Part shown: positions 7,643 through 17,631 of the stretch, in pieces
How positions within the stretch are numbered: the stretch's first letter is position 1
Layout: each line of letters starts with the position of its first letter
Source of the DNA: Rhizobiales bacterium CCH3-A5
GTDB taxonomy: Bacteria > Pseudomonadota > Alphaproteobacteria > Rhizobiales > Beijerinckiaceae
Assembly (NCBI GenBank): GCA_001556025.1
Contig: LSIB01000006.1
Span: 1-64,000 of the forward strand
Direction: 5' to 3'
DNA length: 64,000 bases
Program-made: the position numbers and the translations under genes
The notes under the pieces: model-generated
Seen by the model: only the letters and a program-made list of their open reading frames with translations
Told to the model about the DNA's origin: nothing
Databases searched by the model: none

Positions 7643-9244
7643 CTATCCCCGCGCCGACCAGGTGCTCGTCCACGTCTCCGTCAGCGTGCGGCCCCTGGAT
7701 TTCAGGAACAGCCGCAGATCGGCCGTCTCGCCATCCGGCAGGCTGGCGTCGAGGATGACGCGGAAGCCTTTCACATCGGGGTTGGGGACGAGGATGGTCG
7801 AGGTGATCGCGCCCAGCGTGGTTGAGGCGACGGCCTCGACGCTGCCTGCGTCGCCGAGCCAGAAGGCGAGATCGCCCTCGGCGAAATCGACGATGAAGCG
7901 CTTTCGGCCCTCGGGCCTGGCTTCGACTTTTCCGTCCTGGATATCGGAGCCCGAGAAGCTGTTGCGAGTCTGGCCCAGCGGATGCAGCCGCTCCGTGGTC
8001 GAAAGCGCGGTCATCCGGTAGGCGAACTCCGTCGGTTTGCCGACGGGCGGCGGCGTCTCGGGCGTCCAGAAGGCGACGATGTTGTCGAAGGCCTCGTTGT
8101 CGGTCGGGATCTCGACGAGTTCGACGCGGCCTTTGCCCCAGTCGCCCCGCGGCTCGACCCAGTAGCCCGGCCGTGCATGGTAGTGCGCCTCGAGGTCCTG
8201 ATAGTGGCCGAATTCGCGGTCGCGCTGCATCAGGCCGAAACCGCGCGGGTTCTCGTCGGCGAAGCTGGAGACGCGCAGCGCCCGCGGATTCCGGATGGGC
8301 CGCCAGATCCATTCACCCGCGCCGGTGCGCAGCATCAGCCCGTCGGAATCATGGATCTCGGGGCGGAAATCGGTGCGCTGCGCGAGATCTCCCTCGCCGG
8401 CCTGGAACATCGAGGTCAGCGGCGCGAAGCCGACGCGGCGCAGCTCCGTGCGCGGCACGATCGTCGCCGTCACTTCGACGCTGGTCACAGCCCCTGGCGT
8501 CACGACATAGCGGTAGGCGCCCGCGACCGAGGGCGTATCGAGCAGGGCATGGATCACGAGCTGCGTCGCTTCTCGCGCCGGCTCCTCCAGCCAGAGCGCG
8601 CGAAAGAACGGGAATTCCTCGTCCTGTTCGCCGCCGACATCGAGCGACAGCGACCGCGCCGAAAGCCCGTAGCGCTGGCCGCGCCCGATCAGCCTGAAAT
8701 AACTCGCGCCGAGAAACGAGATCAGTTCGTCCTGCACGGTCGGGCTGTTCAGCGTCGTGGTGACAGCGAAGCCGGCGAAGCCGAGCGAGGGCGAGAGCTG
8801 CTTGGGAACCGGAACCTTGCCGTATTCAAACAGCGCGGTCTGGAACGGTATCGGGATCGCCAGCCCGTCGCGCACGACATGAACCTGCACCGGCTTGTCG
8901 TGCAGAAAGCCGAGATGGAACGGCAGCAGCCGGAAATCCGAGCCGCCATCGCGCCAGAAGGCGCGGTCGCGCCTGAAGCGGATTTCGCGATAGCTGTCAT
9001 AGGTGAGCGCCGACAGCTCGTCTGGAATCTTCGCCGCCCCGGTGTCGAAGGGCCGCTCGCCGAGCGCAACGGCCTGCGCGACGACATCCTCATAGCCGAA
9101 GCGACGGCCGGTCCCCGCCTGCTGCGCCATCACGCGCGGAGCCGCCAGCGCGATCACGACCGAGGACAGCAGCGCTCCCAGCGTATCACGGCGGGAAAGC
9201 GCCCGCCCGGCGCGGGCGGCGGTGTCTGAGATGACGTCTGGCAT
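7643..9244 (-). CDS. Glucan biosynthesis protein (OpgG/OpgD family)
   Basis: A periplasmic protein needed to shape or polymerise osmoregulated periplasmic beta-glucans. Of its 533 residues, the N-terminus carries a twin-arginine-like signal (ALSRRDTLGALL, hydrophobic core, VMAQ), as in OpgD. The MdoG domain follows from about residue 48, with characteristic stretches RFGYEDVVAQA, YDSYREIRFR, ASYFRLIGRGQRYGLSARSL, DFRPEIHDSDGL and ENPRGFGLMQRDR. The membrane glucosyltransferase opgH, which often neighbours opgG, is not in the window. Whether this is the G or the D paralogue cannot be settled from sequence alone. Confidence 0.93.
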   Translation of the reverse strand: MPDVISDTAARAGRALSRRDTLGALLSSVVIALAAPRVMAQQAGTGRRFGYEDVVAQAVALGERPFDTGAAKIPDELSALTYDSYREIRFRRDRAFWRDGGSDFRLLPFHLGFLHDKPVQVHVVRDGLAIPIPFQTALFEYGKVPVPKQLSPSLGFAGFAVTTTLNSPTVQDELISFLGASYFRLIGRGQRYGLSARSLSLDVGGEQDEEFPFFRALWLEEPAREATQLVIHALLDTPSVAGAYRYVVTPGAVTSVEVTATIVPRTELRRVGFAPLTSMFQAGEGDLAQRTDFRPEIHDSDGLMLRTGAGEWIWRPIRNPRALRVSSFADENPRGFGLMQRDREFGHYQDLEAHYHARPGYWVEPRGDWGKGRVELVEIPTDNEAFDNIVAFWTPETPPPVGKPTEFAYRMTALSTTERLHPLGQTRNSFSGSDIQDGKVEARPEGRKRFIVDFAEGDLAFWLGDAGSVEAVASTTLGAITSTILVPNPDVKGFRVILDASLPDGETADLRLFLKSRGRTLTETWTSTWSARG

Positions 9245-9433
9245 CGGGCTCCCCTGGCTCGATGCGAAACCATGCTGCGGCGCGGAAGTTCCGGCAGGCG
9301 CGGCGCAGGCTTTCGCGAGCCGGACCAGCCCCGCTTGCCCGCTGCCGCATCGTCATTCCACCCCAATCCCGCCTTTCCCGCGCCGAAATCCGGCTCGCCT
9401 ATCACGGGCTCGTGATCAAACGGGGATAGCACC

Positions 9434-11134
9434 ATGACGAGCCGACGCCTGAGCCCCTACGCAGCCGCCCTGATCCTGACGCCGGGCCTGCTGGCATCGA
9501 CGCTCGCAGGAGCAGCCGAGATCGAGCTGTCCTCCCGCATCGACCGCGTCACGGTCTATCCCGACGGGGCGGTGGTGACACGGCTGGGCAAGGCGCAACT
9601 CATGGCCGGGGCCTCGCAGATCGTGCTGCGCGGCCTGCCGGCGAGCGTCGATCCCGCTTCGATCCGCGTCGAAGGACAGGCCGAGGGCGCTTTCTCCATC
9701 GGCGCGGTCGATGTCCGCCTCGTGCCCGGCGAGGTCCGCACGGGGCTCGACCCCGCGATCGAAAGCAAGCTCAAGACGCTGCGCGAGGAGAAGGCGATGC
9801 TGGAGGGCCACGCGGCCGCGATCGAGGCCAAGCGGAGCACGATCGAGCGCTTCGGCCAGGCCGGCCCGGACAAGCTCGGCCCCGACGGCAAGGCCTTGCC
9901 GCTGGCCGACTGGCCGGCGGTCTTCGACGCGATCGGCACGGCGCTGGTCAAGGTCCATGAGGAGTTGCGCGGCGTACGCGGCCGCGCCACGGAGGTCGAG
10001 GCCGAGATCGCCGCGCTGGAGCGCGCCCGCCCGCAACCCGGCCGCCCCGGCGCGCCCAAGCGCGACGTCGCCATCGCGGTGGAGGCGCAGAGCGCGCTCG
10101 CAGCCGAGATCAGCGTCAGCTACCGCGTCAGCGGCGCGAACTGGCTTCCGGGTTACGAAGCACGGCTCTCGACCGGCAGCGCCACGGCAAAACCGGAGAT
10201 TCTGTTCGTGCGTCGCGCCGAACTGCGCCAGCGCACCGGCGAGGACTGGGGCGATGTCGCGGTGACGCTCTCGACGACGCGCACCGCCGGCGGCACCCGC
10301 GCGCCGGACCTGCCGCCGATGCAGGTCGCCTTCTTCGAGCCGCCGGTGCTCTACGACGCACGCCAGCGCGCGGCCCCGCAAGCGCTGGGCGCAGCCCCTG
10401 CTCCGGCAGCCAAGGCAGAAAGCGAGGTTGCGATCGCGCGCAGCCAGGCCGAGCCGCGCCAGGCGGAGGTCCAGACGGCTCGGATCGAGGCCGGGGCCTA
10501 TCAGGCGAGTTTTCAGGTTCCCGGACGCGTCAGCGTCCCGCAGGACGGCTCCTCGCGGGCGGTGGTGCTGAGCCAGGGCACGATCGCGCCCGCGCTGACT
10601 GCCCGGATCTCGCCCGAGCTGGAGGAGCGCGCCTATCTCGAAGCCGCCTTCACCCATGAGCAGGAAGCGCCGCTTCTGCCGGGCGAAGTGACCTTGCATC
10701 GCGACGGCGCCTATATCGGCAAGGGCCGGCTCGGGCTGGTCGCGCCCGGCGACAAGGTCGAGCTCGGCTTCGGCGCGGACGACAAGCTCAAGGTCTCCCG
10801 CGCGCCCGTGCGCCGGCGCGAGAACGACCCGAGCTGGCTCGGCCAGACCCGCACCGATCTGCGCGAGTTCAAAACCGTGGTGAAGAGCCTGCACACGCAG
10901 CCCGTGAAGGTGACGCTGAGCGAGCGCATCCCCTTCTCCGAATCGAGCGCGATCACGGTCGAGACGCTGCCCCAGACGACGCCGCCGACGGAAAAGCAGG
11001 TCGGCGACAAGCGCGGCGTCATGGCCTGGAGCTTCGACCTTCCCGCAGGCGCCGAGAAGGAAATCAGGCTCGCCTACCGGATCAAATGGCCCGGCGACCG
11101 CGAGCTGAGTTTCGAGGCGAGGCCGCTGCGGTAA
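9434..11134 (+). CDS. Mucoidy inhibitor MuiA family protein (DUF4139)
   Basis: A 566-residue exported protein: signal peptide (ALILTPGLLAST to AGA) at about 1-28, an N-terminal DUF4140 beta domain starting IDRVTVYPDGAVVTR, a coiled-coil-rich middle, and the DUF4139 beta-barrel from about residue 210 with VSGANWLPGYEARL and VTLSTTRTAGGTRAPDL. The family is named for a Salmonella/E. coli locus whose expression suppresses mucoidy; the biochemical role is unknown. It is divergent from the glucan gene, so both neighbours concern the envelope. A factor-independent terminator follows before purA. Confidence 0.85.
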   Translation: MTSRRLSPYAAALILTPGLLASTLAGAAEIELSSRIDRVTVYPDGAVVTRLGKAQLMAGASQIVLRGLPASVDPASIRVEGQAEGAFSIGAVDVRLVPGEVRTGLDPAIESKLKTLREEKAMLEGHAAAIEAKRSTIERFGQAGPDKLGPDGKALPLADWPAVFDAIGTALVKVHEELRGVRGRATEVEAEIAALERARPQPGRPGAPKRDVAIAVEAQSALAAEISVSYRVSGANWLPGYEARLSTGSATAKPEILFVRRAELRQRTGEDWGDVAVTLSTTRTAGGTRAPDLPPMQVAFFEPPVLYDARQRAAPQALGAAPAPAAKAESEVAIARSQAEPRQAEVQTARIEAGAYQASFQVPGRVSVPQDGSSRAVVLSQGTIAPALTARISPELEERAYLEAAFTHEQEAPLLPGEVTLHRDGAYIGKGRLGLVAPGDKVELGFGADDKLKVSRAPVRRRENDPSWLGQTRTDLREFKTVVKSLHTQPVKVTLSERIPFSESSAITVETLPQTTPPTEKQVGDKRGVMAWSFDLPAGAEKEIRLAYRIKWPGDRELSFEARPLR

Positions 11135-11207
11135 GTGACGGCGGCGATGCGCCCGCCTTGACCTCTCGGCCCGATTGGCTCATGAGAGCCTGCAAGGAAC
11201 TGCCCCG

Positions 11208-11234
11208 AAACCCCGGCCTTGCGTCGGGGTTTTT
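11208..11234 (+). terminator. Intrinsic terminator between the muiA-like gene and purA
   Basis: An eight-base stem AAACCCCG (11208-11215) pairs with CGGGGTTT (11225-11232) across a nine-base loop, and the T-run continues to 11234. It separates the muiA-like gene from purA. Confidence 0.75.
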
Positions 11235-11288
11235 CGCGCGCGGCGCTTGCCGGGAAACGCGAAAAGACAGGCGGGGAGTTAAAGTCCG

Positions 11289-12581
<1,293 letters not shown>

Positions 12582-12631
12582 ACCTCCATTCGCGGGTTGA
12601 CGCACCCCCTCAACATCGACAAGTGAGGCCT

Positions 12632-13831
12632 ATGGCCGACTTCTATCCCATCCTGGCGCGCGCGGTCGCCGGGCTGACCGACCCCTCGCCCGAGGCGCGG
12701 CGCGCGATCTATGAGCGGGCGCGGACGGCGCTGGTGGCTCAGCTTCGCAGCCTAGACCCGCCCTTGGGCGAGGCCGAGATCATGCGCGAGCGGCTCTCGC
12801 TCGACGAAGCCATGGCGCGCATCGAGGCCGAGCATGGCGATGCCCCGGCACCGGCGCAGGTTGCGTTTCCAGACGCCCCTCTTCCGCCGGTCATTTCCGA
12901 GCCGCCGCGCCCGTTCGAGCCGGGCCCGGCCGCGCCCGATCCTGCGCCCGTCGCCCTCGACGACATCCCAGCCGAGGCGCCAGAGCCGCAGCCGGTCCGG
13001 CCTCGCATCGCGCCGCCGCGCGAGAAGCGGGTGGCAGCGAGCCATGTCCGCACCATCATCGTCGGCGGCGGCGTCGCGCTCGCCGTGGCGGCGATCGCTG
13101 GTGCGGCCTACTACGTCAACAAGGTCAATCCGCCCGACGCCACGACGCGCCCGCGCGCGGAGACGCCGGCGCAACCCGGACAGCCCGACAATGCCGGCAA
13201 GCTCGGCGACCGCGTCGGCGAGGCCGGCAACCCCAATGCGCCCAGACCCGGCAGCGGCACGCCGACGCAGACCCAGAGCGGCGAGGTCGCGGTGGCGCAG
13301 CGCGCCATCCTCTACACCGAGGACCCGGCCAATCCGCAGCAGCCCCGCGCCATACAGGGCCGCGTCTTCTGGCGGCTGGACAGCGAGAGCGCCGGCCAGG
13401 GCCGCCCGGTCGAGACGATCGTGCGCGCCACCATCGAGGTCGCGGAAGCGGGCCTCGCACTGGATTTCACCATTCGCCGCAACACCGACAGCGCCTTCCC
13501 TGCATCTCACATCATCGGCCTGCGCTTCACCCCGGCCGGCGACCCGGCCCAGAACGCGGTGCGCGAAGTCGGCGTGCCGCAGTTCAAGATCGAGGAAGGC
13601 GAGCGCGGCGCACCCTTGTCGGCGATCAACTCGGCGCTGGGCGACAATCTGTTCGTGGCGGCGATGTCGAACGTCCCGGTCGAGGTCGAGCGCAATCTCG
13701 AGCTGATCCTGAACCGGCTCTGGATCGACGTGCCGGTGCGTTTCGCCTCCGGCCGCAGGGGCATCATCACCTTCGAGAAGGGCGTCTCCGGCAGCCAGAC
13801 GCTGGCGGACGCCTTTGGGCGCTGGCGGTAG
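12632..13831 (+). CDS. Conserved alphaproteobacterial single-span membrane protein
   Basis: A 399-residue protein of unknown function. The N-terminus MADFYPILARAVAGL, followed by a helical EARRAIYERARTALVAQLRS segment (about residues 1-65), looks like a conserved cytoplasmic helical domain. A Pro/Ala-rich linker follows, then one membrane segment near residues 140-162 (IIVGGGVALAVAAIAGAAYYV), and an extracytoplasmic beta-rich domain from about 220. The ATG at 12632 is used; a GTG nine bases upstream is in frame but less likely. It may share a transcript with purA and is followed by a strong terminator. No function is claimed. Confidence 0.75.
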   Translation: MADFYPILARAVAGLTDPSPEARRAIYERARTALVAQLRSLDPPLGEAEIMRERLSLDEAMARIEAEHGDAPAPAQVAFPDAPLPPVISEPPRPFEPGPAAPDPAPVALDDIPAEAPEPQPVRPRIAPPREKRVAASHVRTIIVGGGVALAVAAIAGAAYYVNKVNPPDATTRPRAETPAQPGQPDNAGKLGDRVGEAGNPNAPRPGSGTPTQTQSGEVAVAQRAILYTEDPANPQQPRAIQGRVFWRLDSESAGQGRPVETIVRATIEVAEAGLALDFTIRRNTDSAFPASHIIGLRFTPAGDPAQNAVREVGVPQFKIEEGERGAPLSAINSALGDNLFVAAMSNVPVEVERNLELILNRLWIDVPVRFASGRRGIITFEKGVSGSQTLADAFGRWR

Positions 13832-13863
13832 CAACCGGCCCGTTTGCAGCCTGCAAAGATCGA

Positions 13864-13895
13864 GGGCCCCCGGCGACAGCGCCGGGGGCTTTGTC
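13864..13895 (+). terminator. Intrinsic terminator after the purA-downstream gene
   Basis: A ten-base GC stem, GCCCCCGGCG (13866-13875) with CGCCGGGGGC (13880-13889), has a four-base loop and is followed by a short T-rich stretch (TTTGTCGTT). It ends the purA-side transcript and lies 16 bp from the convergent gene's stop. Confidence 0.7.
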
Positions 13896-13910
13896 GTTCC
13901 GCCGTCCGTT

Positions 13911-14267
13911 TCAGCGGCAGACCGTCTTATGGCCGATCACGATCATCTCGCCGGAGTAGCGGTCGAAGCGCTTGATCGGCTTCTCGAAGCACTCCTCGTC
14001 ATCCTGGTCGTCATGGTCGACGAAGCGAACCGGGCGCTGCGGCGCGTAGCGCTCATCGGCATGGCGGGGCTGGCTATGGGCGGCGGCCGCGCCGAGCAAC
14101 ACGCCGCCGAGGCCGACCAGAGCGCCGATCGCGAGAGCAGACTTGTTGACCTTGTTGCTGCGCACGGGCTTCACCTCGAAGCCGCGATCCGAGGCGAAGG
14201 CGGGAGCGACGGAGGCAGCCGTGACGCTGACGATGGCGAGGGCGGCGACCAGAGACTTGGCGAACAT
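13911..14267 (-). CDS. Small exported protein of unknown function
   Basis: A 118-residue protein with a clear signal peptide (MFAKSLVAALAIVSV to APAFA). After it come a basic stretch with Asn/Lys (VRSNKVNKS), a short hydrophobic Gly-rich span (ALAIGALVGLGGVLLG), and a C-terminal acidic-aromatic part (VDHDDQDDEECFEK) with two cysteines. GGGAG stands about nine bases before the ATG at 14267. The Gly-rich span could be a glycine-zipper membrane insert. It is a single gene, convergent with the purA-side transcript and upstream of ispA's stop. Confidence 0.7.
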   Translation of the reverse strand: MFAKSLVAALAIVSVTAASVAPAFASDRGFEVKPVRSNKVNKSALAIGALVGLGGVLLGAAAAHSQPRHADERYAPQRPVRFVDHDDQDDEECFEKPIKRFDRYSGEMIVIGHKTVCR

Positions 14268-14365
14268 GACGATCTCCCGAGGGTTGGCGGCGATCCGTTC
14301 GCCGATGAATTGACCCTAGAGGTGAGCCTGACGCGGCGCTGTTCCGCAGGTGACAGGCCGACTCG

Positions 14366-15310
14366 TCAGTTCCGTCTTTCCGCCGCGAACCGCGCCGCCG
14401 CGCTGAGCATCCCCGCTTTGTCTCCAAACCGATCCAGTGCCGCGACCGCCTGCCCGCTCAACCGGTCGCGCTCTCGCCTCGCTGCCTCCAGCCCGAGCGC
14501 GGAGACCAGCGTGCCCTTGCCCTTGCCTTCGTCCTTGGCGGTGGCCTTGCCGAGTTGCTCGGGCGTCGCCTCCACGTCGAGAATGTCGTCGGCGATCTGG
14601 AAGGCCGCGCCAAGAGCGTTGCCAAAGGCGACGAGCGCGGCGCGCTCGGTCGGCGAAGCCTGCCCCAGCAGCGCGCCGATCTCGACGCTGGCGGCCAGCA
14701 GCGCGCCGGTCTTCATCGCCTGCAATTGCCGGATCTGCGGCTCATCGAGCCCCCCGGCCGGAGCATCGCCGAAGCGCCCTTCCGCCGCGAGGTCGAGCAT
14801 CTGGCCGCCCGCCATGCCGCCGAGCCCCGAGGCACGCGCCAGCGCCAGCACGAGCCCGGCGCGGACCTCGCCGTCGGGATGGGTCTCCGGACCCGCCATC
14901 ACGTCGAAGGCGAGCGTCAGCAGGCTGTCGCCGGCGAGGATCGCGGTCGCGTCGTCATAGGCCTTGTGGACGGTCGGGCGGCCCCGGCGCGTATCGTCGT
15001 CGTCCATCGCCGGCAGATCGTCATGGACCAGCGAATAGCAATGCACGAGCTCGACCGCGGCGCCCGCGCGCAGCGCCTGCGCTGGCGCGACATCGAACAG
15101 CCGCGCCGTCTCGACCGTCAGGAAGGGCCGCAGCCGCTTGCCGCCGCCGAGCGCGCCATGGCGCATCGCGTCGAGCAGGCGTCGCGGCCGGGCGATCTCG
15201 CCAGCCAGCGCGACGGGCGACAGGAGCGCGTCGAGCAGGGTCTCGATCGCATCGGCGGTTTCGGCGAGCCTGCGGGGCAGCGCGGCGCTATCCTCGGCGG
15301 GGGAACTCAT
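14366..15310 (-). CDS. ispA: Farnesyl diphosphate synthase (polyprenyl synthetase)
   Basis: Condenses DMAPP or GPP with IPP to make farnesyl diphosphate for undecaprenyl, quinone and hopanoid synthesis. It has 314 residues. The first aspartate-rich motif is YSLVHDDLPAMDDDDTRRGR and the second is FQIADDILDVE; GGGKRLRP binds IPP. The DDDD insertion and the residues before the first motif fit the E. coli IspA group, so a C15 product is likely, although C20 cannot be excluded. The ATG at 15310 starts MSSPAEDS; a much longer in-frame extension upstream is rejected as non-conserved. Divergent from mtgA. Confidence 0.9.
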   Translation of the reverse strand: MSSPAEDSAALPRRLAETADAIETLLDALLSPVALAGEIARPRRLLDAMRHGALGGGKRLRPFLTVETARLFDVAPAQALRAGAAVELVHCYSLVHDDLPAMDDDDTRRGRPTVHKAYDDATAILAGDSLLTLAFDVMAGPETHPDGEVRAGLVLALARASGLGGMAGGQMLDLAAEGRFGDAPAGGLDEPQIRQLQAMKTGALLAASVEIGALLGQASPTERAALVAFGNALGAAFQIADDILDVEATPEQLGKATAKDEGKGKGTLVSALGLEAARRERDRLSGQAVAALDRFGDKAGMLSAAARFAAERRN

Positions 15311-15388
15311 GGATTGATCTCGCGTTCGCTGATGGGCGGACTTGCCGGAGCCGTATGGCATCGTCAAGCAGGGGCGGGGGAGAACGAC

Positions 15389-16084
15389 ATGGCCGAGGGG
15401 GCGAGGCGAGCCGGGCTGCCGGCGCGCATCATGCGCTGGATATGGCTCGCCGCGCTCGCTTTGGCTGCGGCGCTCGTGCTGGGCCTGATTCTCTTCCGCT
15501 TCGTGCCAGCGCCATCGACGCTGATGATCGGGCGCTGGCTGACGTTCCAGCCGGTCGAGCGGCGATGGGTGCCGCTCACGCAGATGTCGCCGAACCTGAT
15601 CCGCGCCGTGATCGCAGCCGAGGACCAGCGCTTCTGCGAGCATTCAGGCGTCGATTGGGTCGAGCTCAACAGCGTGCTGGAGGACGAGGACGGGCCGAGC
15701 CGGGGCGCCTCGACCCTGACCATGCAGACCGCCAAGAACGTGTTCCTGTGGCCCGGCCGCTCCTATGTCCGCAAGGCTCTGGAGATTCCGCTGGCGATGG
15801 CGATCGACCTCGCCTGGCCCAAGCAGCGCATCATCGAGGTTTATCTCAACGTCGCCGAATGGGGCGACGGGCTCTATGGCGCGGAAGCCGCCGCGCAGCG
15901 CTATTTCCGCAAGCCGGCGGCCCGACTCAGCCCCGCCGAGGCGGCAAGGCTCGCAGGCGCGCTGCCCAACCCGATCCTGCGCAATCCCGAGCGCCCGACG
16001 CGCGGCCTGCAAGCGGCCGCCGGTCGGGTCCAGCGCCGCGTCGGGCAGCTTGGCCCGCTGGGCGATTGCGCCGTGCCGGGGTGA
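15389..16084 (+). CDS. mtgA: Monofunctional peptidoglycan glycosyltransferase
   Basis: Polymerises lipid II glycan strands at the inner membrane. It has 231 residues: one N-terminal membrane anchor (IWLAALALAAALVLGLILF, about 16-34), then the GT51 domain. Diagnostic motifs are AVIAAEDQRFCEHSGVDW (catalytic Glu in AAEDQRF), GASTLTMQTAKNVFLWPGRS, KQRIIEVYLNVAEWGDG and YFRKPA. The purine-rich GGGGGAGAACGAC stretch ends directly at the ATG, and the upstream open frame lies antisense to ispA, so it is excluded. It lies next to ispA, which supplies the prenyl precursor of lipid II; this is a functional link but not an operon. Confidence 0.95.
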   Translation: MAEGARRAGLPARIMRWIWLAALALAAALVLGLILFRFVPAPSTLMIGRWLTFQPVERRWVPLTQMSPNLIRAVIAAEDQRFCEHSGVDWVELNSVLEDEDGPSRGASTLTMQTAKNVFLWPGRSYVRKALEIPLAMAIDLAWPKQRIIEVYLNVAEWGDGLYGAEAAAQRYFRKPAARLSPAEAARLAGALPNPILRNPERPTRGLQAAAGRVQRRVGQLGPLGDCAVPG

Positions 16085-16246
16085 GAGTGTTGTCCGACGG
16101 GAACGCACATTTTTGCGCGGCCAAGACTAGTCACGCCGCGCCCAAGCGTGTATGGGCAACGCCTCACGAGATTGATGACGTCGTCGTGGCGGCAGCGCGG
16201 GCCTTGGGCCGAGGCGCTTGCCAGCGTCGGCGCGATGGAGAATAGC

Positions 16247-16432
16247 ATGGCCGTTCCGAAGAGAAAGACCTCGCCGTCCAAGCGCGGCATGCGCCGCTCG
16301 GCCGACGCGCTGAAGCAGCCCACCTATATCGAGGACAAGAACTCCGGCGAACTGCGCCGCCCGCACCATGTCGACCTGAAGTCGGGCATGTATCGCGGCC
16401 GCCAGGTGCTGAAGGCCAAGACCGAGGCCTGA
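16247..16432 (+). CDS. rpmF: 50S ribosomal protein L32
   Basis: A 61-residue L32 that starts [18 protein letters not shown], the family hallmark, and continues with [20 protein letters not shown]. It lacks the zinc-binding Cys pairs seen in some L32 proteins, as is usual for alphaproteobacteria. The ATG at 16247 is fixed by homology. It is monocistronic, with a strong terminator 48 bp past the stop. In many bacteria rpmF is next to plsX or yceD, but not here. Confidence 0.97.
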   Translation: MAVPKRKTSPSKRGMRRSADALKQPTYIEDKNSGELRRPHHVDLKSGMYRGRQVLKAKTEA

Positions 16433-16479
16433 TCGGCTCGGGCTCCCCGACGGAGCCTTGAGCCAGACGGAGTGAAACG

Positions 16480-16504
16480 AGCCGGCCGCGAGGCCGGCTT
16501 TTTC
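16480..16504 (+). terminator. Intrinsic terminator of rpmF
   Basis: A perfect eight-base stem AGCCGGCC / GGCCGGCT with a GCGA tetraloop (GNRA type) is followed directly by a T-run. It is a textbook factor-independent terminator. Confidence 0.9.
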
Positions 16505-16639
16505 TATGGCCGGACAGATCCCTTGACCTAACGCCACAGGATGCTGGACACGCGCCCGGCGTCGCTGGATAGTGCCGTCTCACGGCTTTTGCGGCCGAAC
16601 CAAGCCTGCTCCGAAACGACGACAATCGGACGGCCTCCC

Positions 16640-17218
16640 ATGGCTTACGACGCCCGACTCAACGCGCGGATCGTGGCCTGGCTCCAGGCGAGACCGGTCG
16701 GCGTCGCCCATGGCAATGGCGAATGCTGGACCCTGGCGGAGGATGCGCTGAGCTATGTCGGCGCGCGGACATCGCGGCAGCTCACGCCCGGGTTCAGCAG
16801 CCGCGCCGACTTCGTCTGGGGCGACGTCGAACCCAGCCTCAACGCGATCGCGCCTGGCGATATCATTCAGTTCGTCGGATACAGCGCGGTTCTGACGACG
16901 ACAGTCACGGACTTCCTCGCGCCAAGGGGCCGCGTCGTGAGCCCGACCCAGACGCATGGCAGGGGCCACCACACAGCCATCGTCCTGCGCGTGCTTGTGG
17001 TGGGCGGTCTCGTCGAGGTCATCGAACAGAATGTCGCGCGCCTGCCGGTCGCCGGCGTGCCGCGATCGGCGAGGGTCGTCCAGATCAACCGGATCGCGCT
17101 TCGCACGGTCACAGGGCCGACGGAGGTCGGGTTCGACGGGCTGGGGGACCGCGAGACGACGACGATCTCCTACGCCGTCAGCCTGGCGCAGTTCACCGTC
17201 TATCATCCCAGACTCTAG
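16640..17218 (+). CDS. Putative papain-fold cysteine peptidase/amidase-like protein
   Basis: A 192-residue cytosolic-looking protein without a signal peptide. The motif order suggests an NlpC/P60 or CHAP-like papain fold: HGNGECWTLAEDAL near residues 23-36 (candidate nucleophile Cys in GECW at the start of a helix), NAIAPGDIIQF near 75 (the strand seen after the first helix in these folds), GRGHHTAIVLRV near 108 (candidate His) and VIEQNV near 127 (polar third residue). The same GNGECW-GDIIQF-H-EQN layout is, from memory, found in the fungal Bbc1/Aim3 C-terminal domain. It is an isolated gene downstream of rpmF. Catalytic function is an inference. Confidence 0.6.
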   Translation: MAYDARLNARIVAWLQARPVGVAHGNGECWTLAEDALSYVGARTSRQLTPGFSSRADFVWGDVEPSLNAIAPGDIIQFVGYSAVLTTTVTDFLAPRGRVVSPTQTHGRGHHTAIVLRVLVVGGLVEVIEQNVARLPVAGVPRSARVVQINRIALRTVTGPTEVGFDGLGDRETTTISYAVSLAQFTVYHPRL

Positions 17219-17268
17219 GGCGGCATCGGCGCGGCCTCCGGTTCGCCGGCCATCGCATGGTCCGGCGC

Positions 17269-17454
17269 TCAGGCGAATCTGGCAGGCGGGCGCGACTGGC
17301 GGCTGGCCGCGATCTCGTAGCACCGGGCCGCCGCCTGCGGCGTTTCCAGCGCGCGCCGGGCGAAGGGCCCGATCTGCGCCTGCGCGGCGGCAAGCTGCAG
17401 CAGCAGCATCGCGGCGCAGCTTGCGGCATCGCTTGGAGGGGCAGCGTGGGCCAT
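17269..17454 (-). CDS. Small hypothetical protein
   Basis: A possible 61-residue protein, rich in Ala and Gln, starting MAHAAPPSDAAS, with a helical AMLLLQLAAAQAQIG segment and a basic end. The only support is a GGAG eight bases before the ATG and an otherwise empty gap between two real genes. It is divergent from the phosphodiesterase gene, so the CtrA-type site at 17514 could serve either direction. Confidence 0.4.
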   Translation of the reverse strand: MAHAAPPSDAASCAAMLLLQLAAAQAQIGPFARRALETPQAAARCYEIAASRQSRPPARFA

Positions 17455-17513
17455 GTCTCACTCCGGAACGCGGTCGTGTCAGCGTTCCATTCGTTGCAAA
17501 CCGCCGGCCGGAA

Positions 17514-17528
17514 TTAACCGGCTGTTAA
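17514..17528. promoter_or_regulatory. CtrA-type binding site
   Basis: A perfect TTAA-N7-TTAA (17514-17517 and 17525-17528, spacer CCGGCTG), the consensus of the cell-cycle regulator CtrA in alphaproteobacteria. It lies about 104 bp upstream of the phosphodiesterase start and 60 bp upstream of the small divergent ORF. The site is palindromic, so its direction of action is not set by sequence. Confidence 0.6.
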
Positions 17529-17631
17529 GCCCAAAACCCGCATCGTTCCGGGACAGTTTCCGCTCCGTCAGGCCAGGATGGGACAGCGTCTTGGCGCATC
17601 CTCCGGCTTACGGCTCTCGAGGCCTTCCGCG

